Part shown: positions 1 through 7,722 of the stretch, piece after piece | How positions within the stretch are numbered: position 1 is the first letter of the stretch | How the letters are laid out: each line of letters starts with the position of its first letter | From: Pantoea sp. A4 | GTDB lineage: Bacteria; Pseudomonadota; Gammaproteobacteria; Enterobacterales; Enterobacteriaceae | Direction: 5' to 3' | DNA: 64,000 nucleotides | Assembly: GCF_000295955.2 (NCBI RefSeq) | Contig: NZ_ALXE01000049.1 | Location: forward strand, 35,649-99,648 | Translations under genes and position numbers: made by a program | Notes under the pieces: generated by a model | Told to the model about the DNA's origin: nothing | What the model saw: only the letters and a program-made list of their open reading frames with translations | Databases searched by the model: none

Positions 1-173
1 CTGCGCTGGCGGGCCCTGGTATTACCACCTTAAAACAGCCCACCCGGCAAATGGGCTATGCGGCTCTGGAACGCGTGATCGCACGTATTGAAGGCGACGA
101 ACATCTGCCCCTCAGCGAGCAAATGTTTGAGGGTGAGCTGGTCATTCGCGGCTCCAGCCAACCGCTGGGCTAA
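1..173 (+). CDS. LacI-family transcriptional regulator, C-terminal fragment (5' end outside window)
   Basis: An open frame enters from the left edge (first full codon at 3) and stops with TAA at 171-173, giving about 56 C-terminal residues. The end pattern, with TTLKQP, then MGYAALERV, then an ELVIRGSS tail, is typical of the effector-binding domain of LacI/GalR repressors. The DNA-binding half is not in the window, so the ligand cannot be read. It lies 150 bp upstream of ghrB on the same strand. Because GhrB reduces 2-ketogluconate and glyoxylate/hydroxypyruvate, a sugar-acid regulator (gluconate or ketogluconate type) is a reasonable guess only. Confidence 0.75.
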   Translation, partial: ALAGPGITTLKQPTRQMGYAALERVIARIEGDEHLPLSEQMFEGELVIRGSSQPLG

Positions 174-323
174 GCAACATGCTGTAGGATTTCGGTTGTA
201 GCGCTCTGCACGCCAATAGTGTTAACTGTTCGGGCTAAAACAACTCAACATCACTGCACCATGCACACGTTTTTTGCGGGTAGCGCACACCCCCTACCCA
301 CCGCAATTCACAAGGAACCTGCA

Positions 324-1298
324 ATGAAGCCGAATGTCATTTTGTACAAAACACTCCCGGACGATCTGCGCCAAAAGCTGGATGCCCAGTTTAACGTGAC
401 AGAAATTCCCGATTTGTCCGCTGAGAATCAGAAAAAATATGCTCACGCGTTGGCGGAAGCGCAGGGTCTGTTAGGGTCTGGCGACAAAGTGGATAGTGAC
501 CTGCTGGCAAACATGCCGCATCTGCGTGCCTGTTCGACCATTTCAGTTGGCTATGACAACTTTGATGTTAACGCGATGAGCCAACGTAACGTGGTATTGA
601 TGCATACGCCCACGGTACTGACCGAAACAGTAGCCGATACCCTGATGGCGCTGGTTTTGAGCAGCGCACGCCGCGTCACCGAACTGGACGCCTGGGTCAA
701 AGCCGGGCAGTGGAAAGAGAGCGTGACGCCAGCGGAATATGGCGTGGATGTCCATCATAAAACGTTAGGCGTTGTGGGAATGGGCCGCATTGGTCTGGCA
801 CTGGCTCAGCGTGCCCACTTTGGCTTCAGTATGCCCATTCTGTATAACGCGCGCAGCGTACATAAAGAGGCTGAAGACCGCTTTGGCGCACAGCGTGTTG
901 ACCTCGAAACGCTGCTGAAAGAGAGCGATTTCGTCTGCATCATCCTGCCGTTAACCGAGCAGACTCATCACTTGATTGGTGCCGAACAGCTGAAGTTAAT
1001 GAAGAAAAGCGGCATTCTCATCAATGCTGGCCGTGGCCCGGTAGTCGATGAAAACGCACTGATCGCGGCCCTGCAAGCTGGCACTATTCATGCGGCAGGT
1101 CTGGACGTCTTTGAGCAGGAGCCGGTTCCGGCAAACTCCGAACTACTCAAGCTGCCAAACGTCGTCGCATTACCGCACATTGGTTCCGCTACCCATGAAA
1201 CCCGCTATGGCATGATGCGTGATGCGGTAGATAACCTGATTGCAGCGCTTCAAGGCAAACTGGAGAAGAACTGCGTTAACCCTGAAGCCGCGTCGTAA
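324..1298 (+). CDS. ghrB: Glyoxylate/hydroxypyruvate/2-ketogluconate reductase GhrB
   Basis: A 324-residue cytoplasmic D-isomer-specific 2-hydroxyacid dehydrogenase. It reduces glyoxylate, hydroxypyruvate and 2-keto-D-gluconate with NAD(P)H. Starting at 324 matches the known MKPxVILYK start and the usual 324-residue length; an AAGGAAC ribosome site lies just upstream. An in-frame start at 219 would add 35 residues with no family support. The nucleotide-binding loop GMGRIG, the NAGRGPVVDE segment with the substrate arginine, the EQEP glutamate and the PHIGSAT histidine are all present, so the catalytic Arg-Glu-His set looks intact. The neighbour upstream is a LacI-type regulator; avtA follows on the same strand. 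Confidence 0.95.
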   Translation: MKPNVILYKTLPDDLRQKLDAQFNVTEIPDLSAENQKKYAHALAEAQGLLGSGDKVDSDLLANMPHLRACSTISVGYDNFDVNAMSQRNVVLMHTPTVLTETVADTLMALVLSSARRVTELDAWVKAGQWKESVTPAEYGVDVHHKTLGVVGMGRIGLALAQRAHFGFSMPILYNARSVHKEAEDRFGAQRVDLETLLKESDFVCIILPLTEQTHHLIGAEQLKLMKKSGILINAGRGPVVDENALIAALQAGTIHAAGLDVFEQEPVPANSELLKLPNVVALPHIGSATHETRYGMMRDAVDNLIAALQGKLEKNCVNPEAAS

Positions 1299-1378
1299 AA
1301 CCTTCGGCTCCCCATTGCACCTGCGTCTGGCGGGCGTTATGGTGGAGCCCCATTCCGCAGGAAACGTTATAAACCGCT

Positions 1379-2626
1379 ATGTCTTTTTCTCAGTTCGGCG
1401 ACAAATTCACGCAAAATTCCGGTATTTCACGTCTGATGGAAGATATGGGCGAAGGACTACGCACGCCTGGCACGATTATGCTTGGTGGCGGTAATCCCGC
1501 GCAGATCCCCGCCATGAATGACTATTTCCAGCAGCTGCTGGCGCAGATGTTAAGCGAAGGCAAGCTCACCGAGGCGCTGTGCAATTATGATGGCCCGCGC
1601 GGAAAAGCGGTGCTGTTGGAAGCATTAGCTGGCATGCTGCGTGAAGAACTTGGCTGGCCAGTTACGGCAAAAAATATCGCCCTGACCAACGGCAGTCAGA
1701 GCGCCTTTTTCTATCTGTTCAATCTGTTTGCCGGACGCCGGGCGGATGGCAGTAAAAAACGCGTACTGTTCCCACTGGCCCCTGAATATCTCGGTTATGC
1801 CGATGCGGGCCTGGATGAAGGCCTGTTTGTCGCGGCCAAACCCAATATTGAACTGCTGCCGGAAGGGCAGTTTAAATACCATGTGGATTTCGAGCATCTG
1901 CCGCTACAGGATGATATTGGCCTGATTTGCGTCTCACGCCCGACCAACCCAACCGGCAACGTCATCACCGATGATGAACTGCGCCAGTTGGATGCCCTGG
2001 CTCAACAGCGGCAAATTCCGCTGTTGATTGATAACGCTTACGGTATCCCCTTCCCTGGCATTATTTTTAGCGACGTTCGCCCTCTGTGGAACCCTAACGT
2101 GATCCTGTGTATGAGCCTGTCCAAACTGGGGCTGCCAGGCGCACGTTGCGGTATCGTCGTTGCCGATGAAAGCACCATTGATGCTATCAGCAACATGAAC
2201 GGCATTATCAGCCTGGCACCGGGTAGCGTGGGGCCAGCCATGGCGTGTGAGATGGTTAAACGTGGCGATCTGCTACGCCTGTCCGAAACGGTAATTAAGC
2301 CTTTCTATCAGGAAAAAGTGGCGCGTACGCTGGCCATTATTCGACGTCATATTCCCGAGGAACGTTGCCTGATCCACAAACCAGAAGGGGCAATTTTCCT
2401 TTGGTTATGGTTCCGCGACCTGCCAGTCAGCACCGAAGTGTTGTACCAGCGCCTCAAGGCGCGCGGTGTGTTGATGGTTCCAGGTCACTTCTTCTTCCCA
2501 GGTCTGGAACAAGAGTGGCCGCATACCCATCAATGTATGCGTATGAACTACGTGCCGGATGACGCGCAAATTGAACAGGCGGTCGCGATTCTGGCTGAAG
2601 AGCTGGAACTGATCTGGCAAGCTTAA
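1379..2626 (+). CDS. avtA: Valine-pyruvate aminotransferase AvtA
   Basis: A 415-residue PLP-dependent fold-type I aminotransferase (E. coli AvtA is 417). It makes valine from 2-ketoisovalerate with alanine as amino donor, an alternative last step of valine synthesis. The PLP lysine is about K249 in SLSKLGLPGARCG. NGSQSAFF near 104-111 is the phosphate-binding region, and SRPTNPTGN and DNAYG carry the conserved Asn, Asp and Tyr. The ATG at 1379 is preceded by AGGAAA and gives the family N-terminus. It sits 80 bp after ghrB and ends just before a strong hairpin. No attenuator-like leader is visible. Confidence 0.95.
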   Translation: MSFSQFGDKFTQNSGISRLMEDMGEGLRTPGTIMLGGGNPAQIPAMNDYFQQLLAQMLSEGKLTEALCNYDGPRGKAVLLEALAGMLREELGWPVTAKNIALTNGSQSAFFYLFNLFAGRRADGSKKRVLFPLAPEYLGYADAGLDEGLFVAAKPNIELLPEGQFKYHVDFEHLPLQDDIGLICVSRPTNPTGNVITDDELRQLDALAQQRQIPLLIDNAYGIPFPGIIFSDVRPLWNPNVILCMSLSKLGLPGARCGIVVADESTIDAISNMNGIISLAPGSVGPAMACEMVKRGDLLRLSETVIKPFYQEKVARTLAIIRRHIPEERCLIHKPEGAIFLWLWFRDLPVSTEVLYQRLKARGVLMVPGHFFFPGLEQEWPHTHQCMRMNYVPDDAQIEQAVAILAEELELIWQA

Positions 2627-2677
2627 GCCAGACTGACGGCACTTAAGCGTTAGCGGGTTAATCCAGCGCTTCACTCC

Positions 2678-2712
2678 CTCTTCGCACCTTGAGCAAGGTG
2701 CGAAGAGTCTTC
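2678..2712 (+). terminator. Probable rho-independent terminator after avtA
   Basis: A 13-bp perfect stem (CTCTTCGCACCTT / AAGGTGCGAAGAG) closes a GAGC tetraloop and is followed by TCTTCTT. It lies 50 bp after the avtA stop. Confidence 0.75.
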
Positions 2713-2894
2713 TTCCCCTCTGTCACAGAAATCCGCCTGCCAGCCGCGATTCGCCCACGACATCGGTTATGATGATGAATATGTACAAGCTTTGTTCGCG
2801 TTAACACCGCGATCGGGTGTATTGTTTAAATTGCATGCTTCTTTAATTACATCATTGATAAAAATGGATATCTCAATTAACAAGGAACAAGACA

Positions 2895-3803
2895 ATGTCA
2901 GTCAAAGATATGCTGCTAGCCCTGTGTGTCGTCGTTGCCTGGGGCATCAATTTTGTGGTGATCAAGGTTGGATTGCAGGGCATGCCCCCCTTTTTACTGG
3001 CCGGTTTGCGTTTTACCCTGGTCGCGTTTCCAGCGATTTTCTTTATTCGCCGCCCGGCCGTTCCGCTGCGTTGGCTGGTGCTCTATGGCATGACGATTAG
3101 CTTTGGTCAGTTCGCCTTTTTATTCCTCGCCATCAAACTCGGCATGCCAGCGGGCATCGCCTCTCTGGTTCTCCAGGCGCAGGCATTTTTCACGCTGGTG
3201 TTGGGCGCGCTGCTGCTAGCAGAGAAGCTGAGCTGGAATCACATCCTCGGTATGGTTATCGCTACGCTGGGTATTTTTCTCCTCGCAAGCGACGGAATGA
3301 GTGGACAGGCCGGGGCTGGCATTACGCTCACTACCATGATGCTGACACTGGCCGCCGCACTTTCATGGGGAATGGGCAACATCACCAATAAGATGATTAT
3401 GCGTAACCACAGCGTCCCGGTCATGTCGCTGGTGGTCTGGAGTGCCCTTATCCCGATCGTACCGTTTTTTGCCTGCTCGCTGCTGTTTGACGGCAAAGCC
3501 GCGATGATAAACAGCCTGCTGAATATCTCTCTGCAAACCGTGCTGGCTCTGGTCTACCTCGCTTTTATTGCCACCATCGTCGGCTACGCGATTTGGGGCA
3601 ACCTGTTGAGTCGCTATGAGACGTGGCGAGTTGCGCCTCTCTCGCTGCTGGTTCCGGTGATCGGATTACTCAGTGCAGCACTGTTGCTGGGTGAGACGTT
3701 AAGTGGCCAGGAGTTGGCTGGGGTGTGCGTGATTGTCATCGGTCTGCTGGTCAATGTCTTTGGCGGCGTGATTAAGCAGCGCTGGCTGAATTACGCTGAG
3801 TAG
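2895..3803 (+). CDS. eamA: Cysteine/O-acetylserine exporter EamA (DMT superfamily)
   Basis: A 302-residue inner-membrane protein with ten predicted hydrophobic segments arranged as two EamA repeats (about 5-140 and 150-290). It aligns end to end with my memory of E. coli EamA/YdeD (299 residues): VVxWGxNFVVIKVGL at the start, GMPAGxASLVLQAQAFF in the first repeat, and SRYETWRVAPLSLLVPV in the second. It exports O-acetylserine, cysteine and related metabolites. The start at 2895 follows AAGGAACAAGAC. It is monocistronic between a terminator upstream and a hairpin downstream. A differently specific DMT exporter cannot be excluded, but the match is close. Confidence 0.88.
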   Translation: MSVKDMLLALCVVVAWGINFVVIKVGLQGMPPFLLAGLRFTLVAFPAIFFIRRPAVPLRWLVLYGMTISFGQFAFLFLAIKLGMPAGIASLVLQAQAFFTLVLGALLLAEKLSWNHILGMVIATLGIFLLASDGMSGQAGAGITLTTMMLTLAAALSWGMGNITNKMIMRNHSVPVMSLVVWSALIPIVPFFACSLLFDGKAAMINSLLNISLQTVLALVYLAFIATIVGYAIWGNLLSRYETWRVAPLSLLVPVIGLLSAALLLGETLSGQELAGVCVIVIGLLVNVFGGVIKQRWLNYAE

Positions 3804-3810
3804 TGGTGAG

Positions 3811-3836
3811 CAGACAGCGCCGCATCCGGCGCTGCT
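3811..3836. terminator. Hairpin between convergent eamA and the NTF2-like gene
   Basis: The stem CAGCGCCG / CGGCGCTG with a CATC loop (core 3815-3834) lies between converging genes. There is no clear T-tract on either side, so it is a terminator or a REP-like hairpin. Confidence 0.5.
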
Positions 3837-3839
3837 CTG

Positions 3840-4289
3840 TCAGAACATGCTGTTACCGCTGACGGTTTTGTCAGGCACCACTTGGGTTACGTCCCAGTGC
3901 TCAACAATTTTATGCTGCGGGTCGAGACGGAAAATATCGACAATCGCCTTCGTTTCACCCGCTTCACGACCGGTCGTTTTAACGTGCAGAATCACATAGT
4001 CGCCATCGGCGAAGGTGCGCACAATTTCACTGTGCGAATGCGGGTATTTTTGCTGGAGAAACGCGACGAAGTGACGAAAGCCTTCAATGCCATCCTGCGC
4101 GCCAGGATTGTGCTGTTTGTAGTCATTGCCAAGATATGGTCGCGCGGCATCAAAGTTCTTCTCATTCAGCCCCTTATTGTAGAAATTCACTACATTTTGA
4201 ATGTTTTGCTTTTCAGCTGGGCTTTCGGCGGCCAGTGCACTGCCGCTCAGAACGGCAAACGCCAGCAGGGCGGTAAGGGTTCTCTTCAT
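3840..4289 (-). CDS. Exported SnoaL/NTF2-like domain protein, function unknown
   Basis: A 149-residue protein with a clear Sec signal peptide (MKRTLTALLAFAVLSGSALA, cleavage after ALA-A near residue 20). The mature part looks like a SnoaL/NTF2-like cone fold: an early helix pair with NVVNFYNKGLNEKNF, an HNPGAQDGIEGF motif, and late strands DYVILHVKTTGR, KAIVDIFRL and KIVEHWDVTQ. Such proteins are often annotated as ester cyclases or predicted SnoaL-like aldol-condensation enzymes, but no substrate is evident. It is likely periplasmic. It lies downstream of ibpA on the same strand but behind a terminator, so it is probably a separate unit. Confidence 0.8.
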   Translation of the reverse strand: MKRTLTALLAFAVLSGSALAAESPAEKQNIQNVVNFYNKGLNEKNFDAARPYLGNDYKQHNPGAQDGIEGFRHFVAFLQQKYPHSHSEIVRTFADGDYVILHVKTTGREAGETKAIVDIFRLDPQHKIVEHWDVTQVVPDKTVSGNSMF

Positions 4290-4373
4290 CGCTTGCTCCG
4301 GTTGAGTTTTCCTTTCGGCAGCATAGCACTTCCTCGCGCGGCATCAGCCTGACAACGCACGGGTTGAGAAAAC

Positions 4374-4402
4374 AAAAAACCCGGACTTCTCAGCCCGGGT
4401 TT
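4374..4402 (-). terminator. Rho-independent terminator of ibpA
   Basis: Read on the minus strand, stem AAACCCGG / CCGGGTTT with a 10-nt loop is followed by a run of T residues (the A-run at 4374-4379). It lies 30 bp past the ibpA stop. Confidence 0.8.
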
Positions 4403-4432
4403 GCTCACCATGATTTACGCTACAAACTTCGC

Positions 4433-4849
4433 TTATTTAAGGATTTCAATCCGGCGCGGTTTGGCTTCTTCAGGAACGATACGTTCCAGATCGATACTCA
4501 GTAAGCCATTTTCCAGCTTCGCATCGCGCACAACGATATGATCAGCCAGTTGGAATTTGCGTTCAAAATTGCGTTCGGCGATACCCTGATAGAGGTATTT
4601 ACGCTCCGGCTGCGCTTCCGGGTGGGCACCGCGCACAATCAGCACGTTGTCATGGGCAGTAATCTCCAGTTCAGCCTGGGAGAAACCGGCCACGGCAATG
4701 GTAATTCGGTAGTGGTTCTCATCCACCAGTTCTACGTTATAAGGAGGGTAGCCGCCGTTGGTCTGGCTCTGATTAGATTCCAGCAAATTGAACAGGCGAT
4801 CAAAACCGATAGCAGAACGATAAAGTGGGGAGAGATCAAAATTACGCAT
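4433..4849 (-). CDS. ibpA: Small heat-shock protein IbpA
   Basis: A 138-residue alpha-crystallin-type holdase that coats aggregating proteins for later rescue by DnaK and ClpB. The start at 4849 gives the classical MRNFDLSPLYRSAIGFDRLF N-terminus; a longer frame opening at 5008 only adds a non-family tail. The alpha-crystallin domain spans roughly residues 35-125 (YPPYNVELVDENHYRI through LENGLLSIDLER) and is followed by a C-terminal IEI motif (RRIEILK), the I-x-I oligomerisation anchor. The 5' leader carries a ROSE-type thermometer and a heat-shock-like promoter. No ibpB follows, unlike E. coli, so this appears to be a single-sHSP genome region. Confidence 0.97.
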   Translation of the reverse strand: MRNFDLSPLYRSAIGFDRLFNLLESNQSQTNGGYPPYNVELVDENHYRITIAVAGFSQAELEITAHDNVLIVRGAHPEAQPERKYLYQGIAERNFERKFQLADHIVVRDAKLENGLLSIDLERIVPEEAKPRRIEILK

Positions 4850-4855
4850 GTTAAG

Positions 4856-4875
4856 ACTCCTGAATTTCAGCAAGT
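4856..4875 (-). promoter_or_regulatory. ROSE-like RNA thermometer masking the ibpA Shine-Dalgarno
   Basis: In the minus-strand leader the segment CUUGCUGAA pairs with UUCAGGAG, which contains the ribosome site 6 nt before the AUG. The pairing leaves one unpaired G opposite the GG, the hallmark U(U/C)GCU-against-AGGAG arrangement of ROSE thermometers. Melting at heat-shock temperature would expose the ribosome site. Confidence 0.75.
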
Positions 4876-5015
4876 TTTTTGCGACCTTCCACAATGGACA
4901 GATCGTTGATTGAACAGCCATCCCTGTCGGCAATGGCTTTCGCATCTGAACTATAAATGGGCGCTGACCACCATAATTCAACCCTCGATGTGCATTTTTT
5001 TTCGCCATCCTGCGG

Positions 5016-5039
5016 AAATGGCATACACTCAGATTTCAA
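5016..5039 (-). promoter_or_regulatory. Candidate RpoH (sigma-32) promoter of ibpA
   Basis: On the minus strand TTGAAA (5034-5039) and CCATTT (5016-5021) are separated by 12 nt, resembling the sigma-32 -35 TTGAAA and -10 CCCCAT core. It lies 170 bp before the ibpA ATG, leaving room for the thermometer leader. Confidence 0.5.
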
Positions 5040-5135
5040 CTCTTTTGAACCCCGCGCACATCGCCGCAGAGTGAAGGCGCTTTCAGAAGGACATTCTCAG
5101 CCACCGCGATACCGTGACTGAAGGGATTAAATCTA

Positions 5136-5531
5136 ATGAAGAAGATGATAAAGAAAATGCCGCTGGCAGGGATGTTGGTGTGCTGTTCTGTCACCTCGGG
5201 TTGCGCCAGTGTGATGTCGCATACGGGTGGTGAGCCTGGCTATTACTCCGGCACCCGCGCCAGCGCTGATGTACTGTCTGATGGTAATGCCAGTTGGGCA
5301 ATGAAACCTCTTGCTCTGATCGATCTTCCTTTCTCTGCGGTTATGGATACGGTTTTACTGCCGTGGGACTATTTCCGTGACGGCAGTAAAGATCCTGCAC
5401 ACCAGTCAATACGCGATCGCGTACTGACCAGCGAGCAGCAAAATCACACCAGTGAAAGCCTTGCTCAGGCAGCTACCGGTCCTGGTGGCCCCGACCACGG
5501 CGGCCCGGCTAGCGGTGGGCATCGGCCATAA
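5136..5531 (+). CDS. yidQ: YidQ-type lipoprotein with extended Gly/His/Pro-rich tail
   Basis: A 131-residue small lipoprotein. The signal peptide ends in a lipobox V-T-S-G-C with the lipidated cysteine at residue 23. The next segment (ASVMSHTGGEPGYYSGTRAS, then SWAMKPLALIDLPFSAVMDTVLLPWDYFRDGS) is the YidQ/YceK family core and is adjacent and divergent to ibpA, as in E. coli. The function of the family is unknown. E. coli YidQ is about 110 residues; here the C-terminus runs on through a low-complexity segment rich in Gly, Pro and His and overlaps the 3' end of the convergent yidR by 23 bp. The tail may have arisen by loss of an earlier stop. Confidence 0.88.
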   Translation: MKKMIKKMPLAGMLVCCSVTSGCASVMSHTGGEPGYYSGTRASADVLSDGNASWAMKPLALIDLPFSAVMDTVLLPWDYFRDGSKDPAHQSIRDRVLTSEQQNHTSESLAQAATGPGGPDHGGPASGGHRP

Positions 5532-6765
5532 AGAGCTGCCGCCACCCATCAACATCCCGCATAAAGGCGATATGCTGCCCGTCCGGGGACCAAACCACAG
5601 CATCTGCCGAAGGGGGCTGTTCGCTACGCGCGGTTAAACGCTGACAGTCGCCGGTTTTGATGTCACAACGCATCACGCTGTTATCCGCCACGAAAGCCAC
5701 CGCCTCACCTTGTGGGTGCCAGCTAAAGGCCGACTGAATGCTGCTGGTCAGATGGGTTATCTGCTTCGGTGTTCCACCGTTGGGTGACACCGTCCAGAGC
5801 TGAATACACCCACGGTCATCGGCCTGTAAAAAGGCAATCGCACTGCCATCCGGCGAGGCGCGCAGCCAATGACGCGGTTGCAAGGCCAGGCCACGCCCAA
5901 AGGTGAGTCGCCGCTGCTCTACGCCCGCGGGTGGCGCTGGCAATCGCCGTTCGCTGCCTTCCAGTGGCGCATGACCAGCGCGGGCATAGTCAGACAGCGC
6001 TTCTGGCAGGTCGACAATAAACACTTCTGGCACTTTTTCCCCCGAGGCTGAAAGCGTGTCGCCAATAAAGGCAATCGCCCATCGCTGCCAGCTTCCATCA
6101 CTTTTGCGATAGCCTTGGGTACCAATCCAGCCCTCTTCATATGCCCGGTTGATTTGATCGCTTCCTGCGACAGGCGTTGACGTCGTCTGGCTGACCAGCA
6201 CGCAGAAGTGGCTGCCGCCATATTCACGTGGGTGCTGTTTTACTGGCTCCACGGCACGCAGTGGGACAGCAACACCAACATTACGTAGCTCTTCAGCCGG
6301 GTTTTGCTCATGCAGCACATGATCGTTGTAGGTAAAACTCAGACGGGTGCCATCCGGGCTAAACACATGCACATGGGATCCACCGCGCAATGCGCCGGGC
6401 GTGAAAGGCGCAGTGATGTCACAGGCATCAAGATTCTCCGCCTGCTGCTGCTGGATTATCACACCGCGCCGATGGTGAAAATCATACTGCCACTGGGCAT
6501 CAGGATGTTCCGGGCCATGAATACAGACATAACGCGCGGGCAGGTCGGGACTGACCGTCACGACCCCGACATGTGCACCATCGCGGGCCTGGTACAACAG
6601 CTCCACCGCACCACTCTCTACATTGACGCGTTCAATGGTCAGGCCGGTAAAGGATGCCCCGGACGGACGGACATCAAATGCCAGCCACTGGCTATCTGCT
6701 GTCCAGACGTTGATATTGGTTAACTGATGGTGGCGCTGTGCGAAAGTAAGCTGTTTTTCCTGCAT
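5509..6765 (-). CDS. yidR: YidR, DUF3748 beta-propeller-like protein
   Basis: A 418-residue cytoplasmic protein of unknown function, the counterpart of E. coli YidR (about 415). TolB-like WD/PD40 repeats are visible: WTADSQWLAFDVRP near 20, FSPDGTRLSF near 135, ASPDGSAIAFLQADD near 310, WHPQGEAVAFVAD near 350 and WSPDGQHIAFMRD near 390. A conserved HPREYGGSHFCV segment lies in the middle. No catalytic motif can be named. It begins 3 bp after the yidA stop, so the two are almost certainly co-transcribed. Confidence 0.88.
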   Translation of the reverse strand: MQEKQLTFAQRHHQLTNINVWTADSQWLAFDVRPSGASFTGLTIERVNVESGAVELLYQARDGAHVGVVTVSPDLPARYVCIHGPEHPDAQWQYDFHHRRGVIIQQQQAENLDACDITAPFTPGALRGGSHVHVFSPDGTRLSFTYNDHVLHEQNPAEELRNVGVAVPLRAVEPVKQHPREYGGSHFCVLVSQTTSTPVAGSDQINRAYEEGWIGTQGYRKSDGSWQRWAIAFIGDTLSASGEKVPEVFIVDLPEALSDYARAGHAPLEGSERRLPAPPAGVEQRRLTFGRGLALQPRHWLRASPDGSAIAFLQADDRGCIQLWTVSPNGGTPKQITHLTSSIQSAFSWHPQGEAVAFVADNSVMRCDIKTGDCQRLTARSEQPPSADAVVWSPDGQHIAFMRDVDGWRQLFMADAHR

Positions 6766-6768
6766 GAG

Positions 6769-7578
6769 TTACAGCACCAGCTCTTCAATGGCGTAGGCAA
6801 CACCATCTTCCATATTGGTTTTGGTAATGAACTGGGCGATCTGCTTCACTGAATCAATGGCATTACCCATCGCGACACCCATGCCCGCATACTCAATCAT
6901 CGACAGGTCATTTTCCTGATCGCCAATTGCCATCACTTCGTGCTGCTGTAATCCCAGCTTTTCTGCCAGCATTTTGACGCCCTGGCCTTTATTCACACGC
7001 GGGTCGAGGATTTCGAGGAAATACGGCGCACTTTTCAGGATGGTATAACGCTCACGCGTTTCGGCAGGCAGGCGACGAATCGCAGAATCCAGCAAATCAG
7101 CGCGGTCGATCATCATGAGTTTAGGGAAACGGGTCTGCGGGTCCATTTCCTCTACCGCACGATAGCGCAGGGCGATACCGGTCAGGCTGGCTTCATGAAT
7201 GGTGTATTCACTGATGTCTTTGTTGGTGGTGTAGAGATAATCGCGCTCAAAAGCCTGGAAATGGACGCCAAGATCCCGTGCCAGCTGTTCAACGTAGAGA
7301 TAGTCGTCAAAACCCAGGGTCACTTCAGCGACGGGTTCCCCACTGGCCGCTTGCTGAACTAACGCGCCATTGAAGGTGATGCAGTACTGTCCAGGCAGTG
7401 CTAAATCCAGCTCCTCTAAGTAGCGCTGCACGCCAACATACGGACGGCCCGTTGCCAGTACCACCGCTACACCCTGATCGCGGGCGCGCGTAATTGCCGA
7501 TTTTACTGCTGGGGTAATCAAATGCTGCGGATTGAGCAGCGTGCCATCCATATCGATTGCTACCAGTTTTATCGCCAT
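6769..7578 (-). CDS. yidA: Sugar-phosphate phosphatase YidA (HAD superfamily)
   Basis: A 269-residue Cof-type (IIB) HAD phosphatase; E. coli YidA is 270. Motif I is DMDGTLLN (residues 9-16) with the nucleophile and acid aspartates. Motif II is the T of VLATGRP, motif III is the lysine in KGQGVKMLAEKLG, and motif IV is GDQENDLSMIEYAG. The large IIB cap lies between motifs II and III. YidA hydrolyses several sugar phosphates and related small phosphates in vitro. It is the first gene of a yidA-yidR unit lying downstream of gyrB but behind a terminator. Confidence 0.96.
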   Translation of the reverse strand: MAIKLVAIDMDGTLLNPQHLITPAVKSAITRARDQGVAVVLATGRPYVGVQRYLEELDLALPGQYCITFNGALVQQAASGEPVAEVTLGFDDYLYVEQLARDLGVHFQAFERDYLYTTNKDISEYTIHEASLTGIALRYRAVEEMDPQTRFPKLMMIDRADLLDSAIRRLPAETRERYTILKSAPYFLEILDPRVNKGQGVKMLAEKLGLQQHEVMAIGDQENDLSMIEYAGMGVAMGNAIDSVKQIAQFITKTNMEDGVAYAIEELVL

Positions 7579-7672
7579 AACCGCCTCGTCAGTTCAGAAA
7601 GTCTTTCAATGCTAGCGCGATTCAGCTCACATTGACCAGTTACCACTCATGGTTTCATAGCGCAGCGCAAAC

Positions 7673-7699
7673 AAAAAGGGCAGAACTCGCGTTCTGCCC
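7673..7699 (-). terminator. Rho-independent terminator of gyrB
   Basis: On the minus strand GGGCAGAAC / GTTCTGCCC with a GCGA tetraloop is followed by five T residues (A-run 7673-7677). It sits 25 bp beyond the gyrB stop and ends the dnaA-side operon. Confidence 0.88.
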
Positions 7700-7722
7700 T
7701 TCCGTATTTCATTGCTGACTAA

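Noticed and set aside
4850..5008. N-terminal extension of ibpA
   Set aside because: The family starts at MRNFDL; the extra segment is the thermometer leader and is not protein-like.
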